DNA from: Streptomyces sp. Ag109_O5-1 | GTDB taxonomy: Bacteria > Actinomycetota > Actinomycetes > Streptomycetales > Streptomycetaceae | Length of the DNA: 64,000 nt | Direction: 5' to 3' | Assembly (NCBI RefSeq): GCF_003814875.1 | Contig: NZ_RKQF01000001.1 | Coordinates: 930,001 to 994,000, forward strand | Shown here: positions 1-8,379 of the stretch, piece by piece | How positions within the stretch are numbered: the first letter of the stretch is position 1 | How the letters are laid out: the number at the start of each line of letters is the position of its first letter | Notes under the pieces: generated by a model | The model's input: only the letters and a program-made list of their open reading frames with translations | Databases searched by the model: none | What the model was told of the DNA's origin: nothing | Translations under genes and position numbers: made by a program

Positions 1-426
1 CCCGTCTATCTGCTGGGCGCGGCCGGGATCGGAATGTGGATGTTCCCGTTCTTCGCCCTGGCCGACACCGGGACGTTCTGGTACCTGGTGCTGGCGGTGA
101 CCGTCGGCCTGGTCCTGCACGGCGCCATGTACGCGCCCCAGGCCGCCTTCTTCTCGGAGATGTTCGCGACCCGGATGCGCTACTCCGGTGCCTCCGTCGG
201 CGCCCAGTTCGCCTCCGTCGCCGCCGGGGCACCGGCCCCGCTCATCGCCACCGCGCTGCTGTCCGACTACGGCAGCTCGACCCCGATCGCCCTGTATGTG
301 ATCGCGGCGTCCCTGCTCACCCTGGTCGCGTTGGCCGTGGCGAAGGAGACCCGGCAGCGGGACCTGGCCGACGACGGCGCGCCGCCCTCGGCCACGGCGA
401 GCAGCAGGGACGCACACACCGTCTGA
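1..426 (+). CDS. MFS transporter, C-terminal part (MHS-like), truncated by window edge
   Basis: Open from base 1 in frame 1 to a TGA at 424-426, so the 5' part lies outside the window. About 141 residues are visible, with hydrophobic helices and the motif FFSEMFATRMRYSGAS. That loop is typical of metabolite:H+ symporters of the ProP/ShiA type within the major facilitator superfamily. The last ~25 residues form a hydrophilic cytoplasmic tail. The gene would encode an inner-membrane proton symporter for a small organic solute; the substrate cannot be read from this fragment. It is convergent with the GAF/PucR regulator. Confidence 0.85.
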   Translation, partial: PVYLLGAAGIGMWMFPFFALADTGTFWYLVLAVTVGLVLHGAMYAPQAAFFSEMFATRMRYSGASVGAQFASVAAGAPAPLIATALLSDYGSSTPIALYVIAASLLTLVALAVAKETRQRDLADDGAPPSATASSRDAHTV

Positions 427-452
427 GCGTGCGCCGCTGGTCCCGGGCGGGA

Positions 453-2441
453 TCAGCGGCGTTCCGGCTGTGCACCCAATCGGTGCAGGCGCAGGGCCAG
501 TTGGGCTTCCAGGGCGCGGGCGGGGCTCTGCCAGTCGTCGCCGAGGAGGCGGGCCACGCGTTCCAGCCGCTGGGCCACCGTGTTGACGTGGACGTGGAGT
601 TCGTCCTTCGTGCGGGCCGGGCTCATCCCCGAGGCGAAGTACGCGTCGAGAGTGCGCAGCAGTTCCGTGCCGCGTCGTTCGTCGTAGGCGACGACCGGGC
701 CGATGGTGCGTTCGACGAATCCGGTGACGTCCCGTTCGCCCGCGAGCAGCAGGCCGAGGAAGCCGAAGTCCTCGGCGGCGGCGCCGTCTCCGCCCCGGCC
801 GAGGAGGTTCAGCGCGTCGAGGCAGCGGCGGCCCTCGGTGTACCCGGCGGCCACCGTGTCGGGGTGGGCGGCGAGGTCCGCGAGGGGCCCGGAGGCGCCG
901 ACGGTCACCGGCTGATGGACGGCGGTGCCGAGGTGGCGGGCGGTGCGCCGGGCCACGTCAGTGGCGGTGTCGCCGGGGTCCAGGGGCAGTAGCAGGACGG
1001 TGCCGCCGTCGCGGGCGGCGGCCAGGCCATGGCGGGTGGTGGCGAGGTGGGTGGCGGCCGACCACAGCCGGCGGCGGGCGGCCGCCGCGTCCTCCGCGCC
1101 GGCTGCCGGGCCCTCCAGCCGGGCGGCGAGGACGACGTGGGTGGCGTCGAGATCGGCGTGCAACCGGGCGGCGCGGTCGCGCAGTTGGCGTGGATCACGG
1201 TCCCGGGCGTCGAGCAGGTCGTCGAGCAGTTCGCCGCGCACGCGCTGTTCGGCCTCGGCCGCGGAGCGGCGGGCCAGCAGGAGCAGCGAGGTGACCATGG
1301 CGGCGCGCTCCAGGGTGCGCTGGTCGACGGGGTCGAGTTCCGGATGGCCGCGCAGCACCAGCGCGCCGAGCAGTTCGCCGCCCGCGGCGACGGCGGCGAT
1401 CCAGTCGGTCCGGTGCCGGACCGCGTGCCCTTCCGTGCGGGATGTCTCCAGCGACCGTGTGTCGGCGGTGTCGGTGAACTCGACCGTGCCGTCGAGGATC
1501 TGGGAGACGGCGGCGGCCACGTCATGGACTCCGCCGCCGCGCAGCACGAGTTCGGCAAGCCGGTCGTGGACGTCCGAGGCACGTTCGATGACCGCGCTGC
1601 GGTCCTTGATGATCTCGTTGGCGCGCTCCAGTCCGGCCATGGCCGAGCGGGTCTCGGTGAGCAGGTTCGCCGTGTCGATGGCGGCTGCCGCGAGCGCGGC
1701 GAAGGAGCCGAGCAGCGCGATCTGTTCGCGTTCGAAGACGCGTGCCCGCCGGTCCGCCGCGAACAGCACGCCGATGACGTGCGGCCCGAGCATGAGCGGC
1801 ACCCCGAGGATGGCGACCAGGCCCTCGTCGCGCACACCGGAGTCGATGGTGAGCGTGTGCTGGAAGCGGTCGTCCTTGAAGTAGTCGTCGGTGACGTACG
1901 GCCGCGCGGTCTGTGCGACGAGTCCGCCCAGCCCCTCCCCCATGCCGAGCCGCAGTTGCTGGAAGCGGGCGGCAACCGACCCCTCGGTGACCCGCATATA
2001 GGTGTCACCGCGCGCCGGGTCGTTGAGGCTCAGGTAGGCGACGTCGGTGCCGAGCAGCGAGCGGGCGCGCTGGACGATCGCCTGCAGCACGGCGTCCACG
2101 TCCCGCAGGCCTGCCAGGTCGTGGGCGGTCTCGAACAGTGCGGACAGCTCCGCCTCGCGCCGCCGTCTGCCCTCCAGCTCGGTGCGGACCCGCAGGGCGA
2201 GGAGCTTGGCCCGCTCCAGCGCGGCGATCCGCTCCGGCGCCCGGTCCTCGGCACGGGCGACCAGCACCGGCTGTTCGTACGTCTCCGCCGAGGCGCCTCT
2301 GGCCAGCAGTTCGAGGTAGGGCAGCTCCGCGTCCGCGGGCGCCTTGGCGGCGCCCTCGTCGAGGGCGCCGGCCGCTGCTGCCGGGGCCGGCCTCATGGCG
2401 GACTGCACGTGATCGCGAGACATGGTCACAGGATTCCGCAT
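453..2441 (-). CDS. GAF-domain transcriptional regulator with PucR-type C-terminal HTH
   Basis: A 662-residue cytoplasmic regulator. A GAF domain covers about residues 105-255 and is a likely small-ligand sensor. A middle region related to CdaR/PucR regulators follows, and the C-terminus (about 595-655) is a PucR-type helix-turn-helix containing DELHVHVNTVAQRLERV. The ATG at 2441 is preceded on the minus strand by a GGAGG six bases upstream, which supports this start over the in-frame ATG at 2423. It lies 83 bp downstream of, and co-directional with, the 3-hydroxybutyrate dehydrogenase gene. By analogy with other such pairs, it may control that gene in response to a ketone-body-like effector (inference). 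Confidence 0.9.
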   Translation of the reverse strand: MRNPVTMSRDHVQSAMRPAPAAAAGALDEGAAKAPADAELPYLELLARGASAETYEQPVLVARAEDRAPERIAALERAKLLALRVRTELEGRRRREAELSALFETAHDLAGLRDVDAVLQAIVQRARSLLGTDVAYLSLNDPARGDTYMRVTEGSVAARFQQLRLGMGEGLGGLVAQTARPYVTDDYFKDDRFQHTLTIDSGVRDEGLVAILGVPLMLGPHVIGVLFAADRRARVFEREQIALLGSFAALAAAAIDTANLLTETRSAMAGLERANEIIKDRSAVIERASDVHDRLAELVLRGGGVHDVAAAVSQILDGTVEFTDTADTRSLETSRTEGHAVRHRTDWIAAVAAGGELLGALVLRGHPELDPVDQRTLERAAMVTSLLLLARRSAAEAEQRVRGELLDDLLDARDRDPRQLRDRAARLHADLDATHVVLAARLEGPAAGAEDAAAARRRLWSAATHLATTRHGLAAARDGGTVLLLPLDPGDTATDVARRTARHLGTAVHQPVTVGASGPLADLAAHPDTVAAGYTEGRRCLDALNLLGRGGDGAAAEDFGFLGLLLAGERDVTGFVERTIGPVVAYDERRGTELLRTLDAYFASGMSPARTKDELHVHVNTVAQRLERVARLLGDDWQSPARALEAQLALRLHRLGAQPERR

Positions 2442-2501
2442 CGTGCCTCCGACCTGTCGGGCCTGTGGAGAACTCGCGCACCGACAGCTGTCCTGCCGTT
2501 C

Positions 2502-2527
2502 AATGAGCTGTTCAAATGAGCTGTTCA
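2502..2527. repeat. 13-bp tandem direct repeat between dehydrogenase and GAF regulator
   Basis: AATGAGCTGTTCA occurs twice back to back (2502-2514 and 2515-2527). The second copy covers the stop codon of the dehydrogenase gene. A third degenerate half (a TGAAC-like element on the minus strand) follows upstream of the GAF regulator. It could be a duplicated regulator-binding site or a replication-slippage duplication. Confidence 0.7.
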
Positions 2528-3337
2528 GTGGGCCGTCCAGCCGCCGTCGAGCACCAGCGAGGTGCCCGTGACGAAGGATGCCTGGGGGCCGCAGAGATAG
2601 GCCACGGCCTCGGCGACCTCCGCCGGTTCGACGAGCCGTTTCACGGCGCTGTCGGTCAGGAGGACCTCGGACAGCACCCGCTCCTCGGGGATGCCGTGGG
2701 CCCGGGCCTGGTCGGCGAGCTGCTTCTCGACCAGTGGGGTGCGCACATAGCCGGGGTTCACACAGTTAGAGGTCACCCCATGGGGTGCACCTTCCAGGGC
2801 GGCCGTCTTGGACAGTCCCTCCAGACCGTGTTTGGCGGCCACATAGGCCGACTTATAGACGGAGGCGCGCAGCCCATGGACGGAGGACACATTCACGATC
2901 CGCCCCCAACCTTGCTCGTACATATGGGGCAGGGCACCCCGGATGAGCCGAAAGGGTGCCTCCAGCATCACGGTGAGTACGGTGTGGAAGACGTCCGGCG
3001 GGAAGTCCTCGATGGGGCGGACCAGTTGGATGCCCGCGTTGTTGACGAGGACGTCGGTGCCGGCTGCCGCGTGTTCGGCCGCGTCCAGGTCGGTGAGGTC
3101 GACGACGTAAGGCTCGACGGCACCGCCCGCCGGGTCCGGCGCCCGCCTCGCCTGCTCCACGAGCTCGGCCAGCCCCGCCGCGTCCCGGTCGACGGCTCTG
3201 ACCCGGGCGCCCGCGGCCGCGAGGCGCAGGGCGCAGGCACGGCCGATACCACCGGCGGCACCGGTGACCAGGGCGGTGCGGCCCTGGAGGTCGAGGGCGG
3301 GGGCGTGGGGACCGGGGACGGCGCCGAGCGAACTCAT
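2525..3337 (-). CDS. 3-hydroxybutyrate dehydrogenase (SDR family)
   Basis: A 270-residue classical short-chain dehydrogenase. It shows the NAD-binding TGAAGGIG motif near residue 27, an NNAG-type segment (VNNAGIQLV) and the catalytic SVH...YKSAYVAAK signature. The C-terminus (TGTSLVLDGGWTAH) and the LAxxGxxV/NxCxPGYVRTPL region match D-3-hydroxybutyrate dehydrogenases, which interconvert 3-hydroxybutyrate and acetoacetate with NAD. Family membership is certain; substrate assignment is by overall pattern. The ATG at 3337 is the first good start. The gene precedes the GAF/PucR regulator on the same strand and follows a NUDIX gene. Confidence 0.85.
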   Translation of the reverse strand: MSSLGAVPGPHAPALDLQGRTALVTGAAGGIGRACALRLAAAGARVRAVDRDAAGLAELVEQARRAPDPAGGAVEPYVVDLTDLDAAEHAAAGTDVLVNNAGIQLVRPIEDFPPDVFHTVLTVMLEAPFRLIRGALPHMYEQGWGRIVNVSSVHGLRASVYKSAYVAAKHGLEGLSKTAALEGAPHGVTSNCVNPGYVRTPLVEKQLADQARAHGIPEERVLSEVLLTDSAVKRLVEPAEVAEAVAYLCGPQASFVTGTSLVLDGGWTAH

Positions 3338-3391
3338 AAGCCGACCCTAGGCGGCCCTCCCCTCGGATCGCATAGGGCCGGTCCACATACT

Positions 3392-3871
3392 TCAGCTTAG
3401 AGTCGTAGCGTCAAACCATGTGGGTGCATCCGACATGGCCTGCTTGATCCGGAAGAGGCCGAACTCGTTCATCTCGGGCAGGGCGTCCACGTCGAACCAG
3501 GCCACGTCCAGCGACTCGTCGTCGTTGACGCGTGCCTCGCCGCCGACGGCCCGGCAGCGGAAGGTGATGTCCATGTACTGGCAGAGGTCGCCGTTCGGGT
3601 AGGTGACCGGGTTCAGCGCCTGGACGAGGACCACCCGCTCGGCGACACAGCGCACCGCCGTCTCCTCGTAGACCTCCCGCACGGCGCAGACCGCAGGCTG
3701 CTCCCCCGGCTCCGGGATGCCGCCGATGACCGACCACTTGCGGGTGTCCGTGCGCCTGCCCAGCAGCACTCTGCCCTCGTCGTCGAAGACGATGGCGGTG
3801 ATCCCGGGAAGCCACAGCAACTGGTGGCCGGCGGAGGCCCGGATCTCGCGGATGAAGTCAGGAGTCGCCAT
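3392..3871 (-). CDS. NUDIX hydrolase
   Basis: A 159-residue single-domain NUDIX protein starting MATPDFIRE at the ATG at 3871. The Nudix box is visible as GGIPEPGEQ...REVYEET, with the glutamates that bind divalent metal; the usual glycine after EExx is alanine here. NUDIX enzymes hydrolyse nucleoside diphosphates linked to another group; the substrate is unknown. The frame stays open upstream to 4531, but that part overlaps the apolipoprotein N-acyltransferase gene and is not coding. The gene is 54 bp upstream of the dehydrogenase and co-directional, so cotranscription is possible. Confidence 0.88.
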   Translation of the reverse strand: MATPDFIREIRASAGHQLLWLPGITAIVFDDEGRVLLGRRTDTRKWSVIGGIPEPGEQPAVCAVREVYEETAVRCVAERVVLVQALNPVTYPNGDLCQYMDITFRCRAVGGEARVNDDESLDVAWFDVDALPEMNEFGLFRIKQAMSDAPTWFDATTLS

Positions 3872-3939
3872 GGAACCGACCCTAACGGGCCGGTTCCCCC
3901 GGACCGACCGGTACCACGGGGCGTACGGCGGGTGTACGG

Positions 3940-5553
3940 CTACGCGTCGCCGGCGCGCCGACCGCGCACTCCGGCCCCGATCGCCCAGCCGACGCCACCC
4001 GCGGCGACCAGCACCAGGGCGATCTCGGGCAGGATGCCCAGCTTGGTCGCGGGCGTCTCGGAGGTGCGCAGCGGGACCTTCTGGACCAGGTAGGCGGGCA
4101 CGAACATGCCGGTCCTCTGGGTGATCTTCCCGTCCGGCATGATGATCGCGCTGACACCGCTGGTCACCGGCACGGTCACGGTCCGGCTGTGCTCCACCGC
4201 GCGGATACGGGACATGGCGAGCTGCTGGTAGGTCATCTCGCTGCGGTCGAAGGTGGCATTGTTGCTCGGTACGGAGATCATCTCGGCGCCGTGGGTGACG
4301 GTGTCCCGCACGTCCCAGTCGAAGGCGGCCTCGTAGCAGGTGGCCAGGCCGACCTTGGTGCCGTCGATGTCGAACACGCCGGGCTTGGTGCCCCGGCTGA
4401 AGTCCTGGCGGACCATGCTGGTCCAGTTCTTGTTGATCGCGCCGACCAGACCGCGCAGCGGGAGGTACTCGCCGAAGGGCTGGATCTGCCGCTTGTCGTA
4501 GGTCGCCGTCGGGCCCTTGACCGGGTCCCACAGGATCTGCTCGTTGAGGAGCTTGCCGCCCCGTTCGACGACCCCGCCGACCGAGATGGGCACGCCCATC
4601 GCCTTGGAGGCCTGGTCGATGACGGCGGCCGCGTCGGCGTCGGCGAACGGGTCGACGTCGGAGGAGTTCTCCGGCCAGAGCACGAAGTCGGGCTTGGCCG
4701 CCTTGCCCGCCTTGACGTCGGCGGCGAGCTTCAGCGTCTCCTTGACGTGGTAGTCGAGCACGGCCTGCCGCTGGGACGCGAAATCGAGGCCGGCCCGCGG
4801 CACGTTGCCCTGGATGACCGCGACGGTGACCGAACCGTCTTCCGCCTTGTCGCTCACCAGCGCCTGTGCGGCAACCGCGCCCACGACGGGGACGGCCACG
4901 CTCAGCAGGGCCGCGGCTGCCGCACCGCGCCGGATCTCACGCGTCCGGCGCCCCTCGACGACGAGGCGCCCGACTTCGTAGAGACCGAATCCGCACAGGA
5001 CGACACCGAAGCCGAGCACCGGGGTGCCGCCCACCGCGGCGAGCGGCAGAAAGACACCGTCCGCCTGACCGAAGGCGATCTTGCCCCAGGGGAAGCCGCG
5101 GAAGGGCACACGCGCGCGTGCCGCCTCCCCCGCGATCCATATGGCGGCCGCCCACACAGGCCAGGCGGGCAGCTTGGAGACGGCGGCGACTCCGACGCCG
5201 ACCAGCGCGATGAAGATCGCCTCGATGGCCACCAGTGCGAGCCAGGGCCCGGGGCCGACCTCGACGCCGGTCCACACCAGCAGGGGGAGCAGGAAGCCGA
5301 GGCCGAAGACATAGCCGAGGCCGAGGGCCGCCTTCCAGCTGCGGCCGCGCAGCACCCATCCGAATCCGGCGAAGGCCGGCAGGGCCAGCCACCACAGGGT
5401 GCGGGGCGGGAAGCTGACGTACAGCAGCACTCCGCAGAGCGCGGAGGCGGCGGCCGGGACCAGGCGGCGGAGCAGGCGCAGGCCGCGTGCGCTGGGCGCG
5501 GGGCGCGGCGTGAGCTGGTCCGACTGGTCCACGGAAGTTGCGGTGACGGTCAC
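3940..5553 (-). CDS. lnt: apolipoprotein N-acyltransferase
   Basis: About 537 residues. An N-terminal block of roughly seven hydrophobic segments (VSFPPRTLWWLALPAF onward) is followed by a nitrilase-like extracytoplasmic domain and a final membrane helix. The catalytic triad of Lnt is recognisable: Glu in WPENSS, Lys in YDKRQIQPFGEYLPL, and Cys in LATCYEAAF. The enzyme N-acylates the N-terminal cysteine of lipoproteins after signal peptidase II cleavage. The frame is open to an ATG at 5604, but that start overlaps the divergent gene's promoter region. I prefer the GTG at 5553 (protein begins MTVTATSVDQS). Streptomycetes often carry two Lnt homologues, so this may be one of two. Confidence 0.9.
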   Translation of the reverse strand: MTVTATSVDQSDQLTPRPAPSARGLRLLRRLVPAAASALCGVLLYVSFPPRTLWWLALPAFAGFGWVLRGRSWKAALGLGYVFGLGFLLPLLVWTGVEVGPGPWLALVAIEAIFIALVGVGVAAVSKLPAWPVWAAAIWIAGEAARARVPFRGFPWGKIAFGQADGVFLPLAAVGGTPVLGFGVVLCGFGLYEVGRLVVEGRRTREIRRGAAAAALLSVAVPVVGAVAAQALVSDKAEDGSVTVAVIQGNVPRAGLDFASQRQAVLDYHVKETLKLAADVKAGKAAKPDFVLWPENSSDVDPFADADAAAVIDQASKAMGVPISVGGVVERGGKLLNEQILWDPVKGPTATYDKRQIQPFGEYLPLRGLVGAINKNWTSMVRQDFSRGTKPGVFDIDGTKVGLATCYEAAFDWDVRDTVTHGAEMISVPSNNATFDRSEMTYQQLAMSRIRAVEHSRTVTVPVTSGVSAIIMPDGKITQRTGMFVPAYLVQKVPLRTSETPATKLGILPEIALVLVAAGGVGWAIGAGVRGRRAGDA

Positions 5554-5722
5554 TCCGGGAGTGTACGGCGGTTGACCTTGCGGCCGACAGCACGGTCTCG
5601 TCATGCAGGAATCGCACCGTTCCCGCTCAAGTCGTCCACAAAGTGGGCATCAGCGGTTACGGTGTGCCGAGGCGGGTGGCGGGACCCGCCTCAGGTCGGG
5701 GGACCGGGTACGGGGGGCGACG

Positions 5723-6766
5723 GTGGGGTCGACCGGGATGACGTCCGCTGCCGGTACGGAAGCGGACATCGACAGACGAAACGTTTCTGACGCGGTGGGC
5801 GTCGTGGTGCTCGGGGCGTGTGCCGTGTGGCCGCTGATCTCGGCGGCCGGGCGCGACGCACGGCCCGAGGGTGTGCTGCTGGCGGTGCTCGCCGTGGCCG
5901 CGGGCTATGCCGCCGGCCGGATGTCCGGGGCACTGCTGCCGGTGGTCGCGCCCTGCGTCGGAGCGCTGGCCGGGCTGGGACTCGCTGTGGCGATGCCCCA
6001 TGTGGCGCCCGGTCCCCAGTTCACGACTCCGCTCGGCCATGCCGGTGCCGTCGCCGCGCTGCTCGCCCTCGCGACGGGCAGCGCGTGCTGCGCCGCCTGG
6101 GCGACGCCGGTTCCGGCACTGCGCTTCGGGCTGGGGATGCTGGCCGTCGGCATCGCGGTGGCCGGGGCGGTCATGGGCTCGGTGCCCGGGTGCGCGGCCA
6201 GTGCCGCCGTACTGCTGTGCTCGCTCGCGGCCGGCCGGATGCGTCACCGCGGTCCGGGCATCGCGGGGCTGGCCCTGACGGCCGCGCTGGTGACCGGCAC
6301 GGTGTGGGCGGTCGCCGCGAACGCTCTGCCCGCCGGCCTCGCTTCTGCCCTGGAAGGCCCTCTCACCGAGCACCGCGTCCGGCTGTGGCGGGACGCGGTG
6401 CATCTCACCCGTCAAAACATCTCCCTTGGTGTCGGACCGGGCCGTTTCGGTGAGCTGAGCGGAACCGCGTCCGAGGCCCTGCTGCCCGACGGCAAGCCGC
6501 ACTCCGCGCCGCTCCAGCAGGCGACGGAGCAGGGCTTGGCCGGTGTGCTGCTGCTGGTCACCGCGTTCTGCTGGCTCCTGTACGCCCTGTGGCGCTCACC
6601 CCGCTCGACACCGGTCGCACTGACGGCGGGCGCGGCGCTGACGGCGCTGGCCGCGATCGCCGCGGTGGGCGACGCGCTGAGTTTCACGACCGTATCAGTG
6701 GGGGCCGGTCTGCTGGCGGGCCTGGCGACGGCACGCCCATGGGCAGCGGGTGTCCCACAGAGCTGA
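5723..6766 (+). CDS. O-antigen ligase-like polytopic membrane protein
   Basis: About 347 residues, with around ten hydrophobic segments. The C-terminal third carries a Wzy_C/WaaL-like signature: HRVRLWRDAVHLTRQN, then GVGPGRFGEL, then a conserved H and LQQATEQGLAGVLLLV. Members of this superfamily ligate or polymerise glycans at the outer face of the cytoplasmic membrane. In Gram-positives they are usually of unknown role, perhaps in cell-wall polysaccharide. GTG 5723 has a G-rich Shine-Dalgarno at 5712-5717; ATG 5738 is the alternative. It is divergent from lnt, with no other glycan gene adjacent. Confidence 0.75.
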   Translation: MGSTGMTSAAGTEADIDRRNVSDAVGVVVLGACAVWPLISAAGRDARPEGVLLAVLAVAAGYAAGRMSGALLPVVAPCVGALAGLGLAVAMPHVAPGPQFTTPLGHAGAVAALLALATGSACCAAWATPVPALRFGLGMLAVGIAVAGAVMGSVPGCAASAAVLLCSLAAGRMRHRGPGIAGLALTAALVTGTVWAVAANALPAGLASALEGPLTEHRVRLWRDAVHLTRQNISLGVGPGRFGELSGTASEALLPDGKPHSAPLQQATEQGLAGVLLLVTAFCWLLYALWRSPRSTPVALTAGAALTALAAIAAVGDALSFTTVSVGAGLLAGLATARPWAAGVPQS

Positions 6767-6777
6767 GATGTCTCCCG

Positions 6778-6830
6778 GCACATGTGCTCAGGCGCAGATG
6801 CCCCGCACATGCGCTCAGGCACAGATGCCC
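6778..6830. repeat. 26-bp imperfect tandem repeat
   Basis: Two copies of a 26-bp unit (6778-6803 and 6805-6830) differ at only two positions and are separated by one C. Each contains GCACATG, CTCAGG and CAGATGCCC. A third degenerate remnant follows to about 6852. It fills the gap between two convergent genes and is probably non-coding. Confidence 0.75.
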
Positions 6831-6883
6831 AAGCACGGATACGGGGGCACATATGGTCGCGCCACACACCGCAGCGGCCTGTG

Positions 6884-7441
6884 TCAGTGCGCCGTACCTG
6901 GTGTGATCGTCCGCAGGCGTTCCCTGATGACATGGACCGCCGACTCGGCGTTGTCCACGGTGATCGTGAAGGTGTGGCCGTCCCACAGGCGCAGGACGAT
7001 GCCTTCGCCCCTGCGGACCACGACGGCGGTGCCCTTCTCGGGGCGCCAGCGGTAGCCCCAGCCGCCCCAGTGGCGCGGGGTGATCTGCGGGGTGAAGTCC
7101 GCGCCTACCACCTGGGAGAGCGGAATTCGGCGGCGCGGTACTCCTATATGACCGCAACGGATTTCGAGGCACTCCTTGTCGAGTCTCAGATCGACGTGCA
7201 CGAAGGCGAGGGTGCCGAAGAGGACCAGCAGCCCGGCGGCGATACAGCCCACCACCGACATCACCAGCGGAGCGACGCCGGAGGTCCAGGCTGAGTCCAC
7301 GGCCAGTTCGATGCCGAGCGCCATGCAGGCCGCGCCGACCAGTGCCAGCAGCCACTGGACCCGGTTGGTGGCGCGCCCGGTCCAGACGTCGGGGTGTGAG
7401 GAGTCCTCGTCCGGGGAGCGGTCGTGGGGGTGGTCCCTCAT
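6884..7441 (-). CDS. PH-like domain membrane protein
   Basis: 185 residues. A hydrophilic N-terminus (about 25 residues) is followed by two membrane helices (about 30-50 and 58-82), then a bacterial PH-like beta domain. In that domain LRLDKECLEIRCG, RRRIPLSQVVGADF and GHTFTITVDNA mark the strands. Such proteins are conserved in streptomycetes and of unknown function; the PH-like domain probably mediates membrane or protein contacts. It is convergent with the O-antigen-ligase-like gene. Confidence 0.8.
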   Translation of the reverse strand: MRDHPHDRSPDEDSSHPDVWTGRATNRVQWLLALVGAACMALGIELAVDSAWTSGVAPLVMSVVGCIAAGLLVLFGTLAFVHVDLRLDKECLEIRCGHIGVPRRRIPLSQVVGADFTPQITPRHWGGWGYRWRPEKGTAVVVRRGEGIVLRLWDGHTFTITVDNAESAVHVIRERLRTITPGTAH

Positions 7442-7530
7442 GACTACGAGATTACTCAGGTTTCGCTGCGCGGGTACCGCGTCGCGGAGGGTGACTGCTC
7501 ACATCGGGGGTACCGAGGGCCCCGCGGGGT

Positions 7531-8322
7531 TCACTGGGACGCGGCGGGGCTGACCGTCCGCAGCAGGCGGCCCTCGGCATAGGTCAGCGCGGGCTCGGGC
7601 AGCTCGCCCTCGCGGCCGTTGAGCAGCACCGTCACCGTGCCGGTGGCCGGTGCGTCGGGGGCGGGCCGGGCGCCGATCCGGCGCAGCGCCTGGGCAGCCA
7701 CCGCGCCTGCGGAGCCGTGCAGGACGAGGGGCGCGGCACCGGGGCGCTGGACGGCGGCGCGGATACGTTCCGTCAGGAGTTCGTAGTGGGTGCAGCCGAG
7801 GACTACGGTCGTCACATCGTCCGGCGTGAGTTCGGCCGCCGCGGTGACGGCGGCGTCGATGGCCGCCTGGTCGGCGTGCTCCACGGCCTCGGCGAGGCCC
7901 CAGCAGGGCACCTCGGTGACCGGCACACCGACGGCGAAGTCCTCGATGAGGCCTCGCTGGTAGGCGCTCCCCGTGGTGGCCGGGGTCGCCCAGATCGCGA
8001 AGGGACCCCCGCCGGCCGCGGCCGGTTTGATCGCCGGGACCGTGCCGATGACGGGGATGCCGGGTTCCAGGTGGGCGCGCAGGGCGGGCAGGGAGTGCAC
8101 GGTCGCCGTGTTGCAGCCGACGATCAGGGCCTCGGGCCGGCGGGCGGCCGCGGCCTCGGCGACGGCCAGGGCGCGCGAGGTGAGGTCCTCGGGGGTGCGG
8201 GGTCCCCAGGGCATGCCCTCGGGATCGAAGGAGAGGACGAGATCCGCGTCGGGGCGAAGCCGCCGCACCGCGGCGGAGGCCGCCAGCAGGCCGATTCCGG
8301 AGTCCATGAGCGCGATCTTCAC
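7531..8322 (-). CDS. glutamate/aspartate racemase family protein (MurI-like)
   Basis: 263 residues from the GTG at 8322 (MKIALMDSGIGLL). The Asp of DSGIG and both catalytic cysteines of cofactor-independent glutamate racemases are present: GCNTATVHSLPALR around residue 75 and LGCTHYELL around residue 185. MurI supplies D-glutamate for peptidoglycan. This copy differs from canonical MurI in the region after DSG (GLLAASAAVRR instead of GGLTVL...) and has MPWGPR where YPYG is usual. It may be a divergent paralogue or an aspartate-type racemase. Its start is 57 bp from that of the divergent HpnB-like gene. Confidence 0.8.
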   Translation of the reverse strand: MKIALMDSGIGLLAASAAVRRLRPDADLVLSFDPEGMPWGPRTPEDLTSRALAVAEAAAARRPEALIVGCNTATVHSLPALRAHLEPGIPVIGTVPAIKPAAAGGGPFAIWATPATTGSAYQRGLIEDFAVGVPVTEVPCWGLAEAVEHADQAAIDAAVTAAAELTPDDVTTVVLGCTHYELLTERIRAAVQRPGAAPLVLHGSAGAVAAQALRRIGARPAPDAPATGTVTVLLNGREGELPEPALTYAEGRLLRTVSPAASQ

Positions 8323-8379
8323 TCGGCCACGATAGACGATGGCCCCTTGGGAGCAGGTCCGGTGGGGCAGACTTCGCGC

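Noticed and set aside
1029..2519. 496-codon plus-strand open frame
   Set aside because: Antisense to the GAF/PucR regulator; codon-position GC pattern favours the minus strand gene.
4189..5790. 533-codon plus-strand open frame
   Set aside because: Antisense to lnt, which has a clear catalytic triad; the translation has no recognisable fold.
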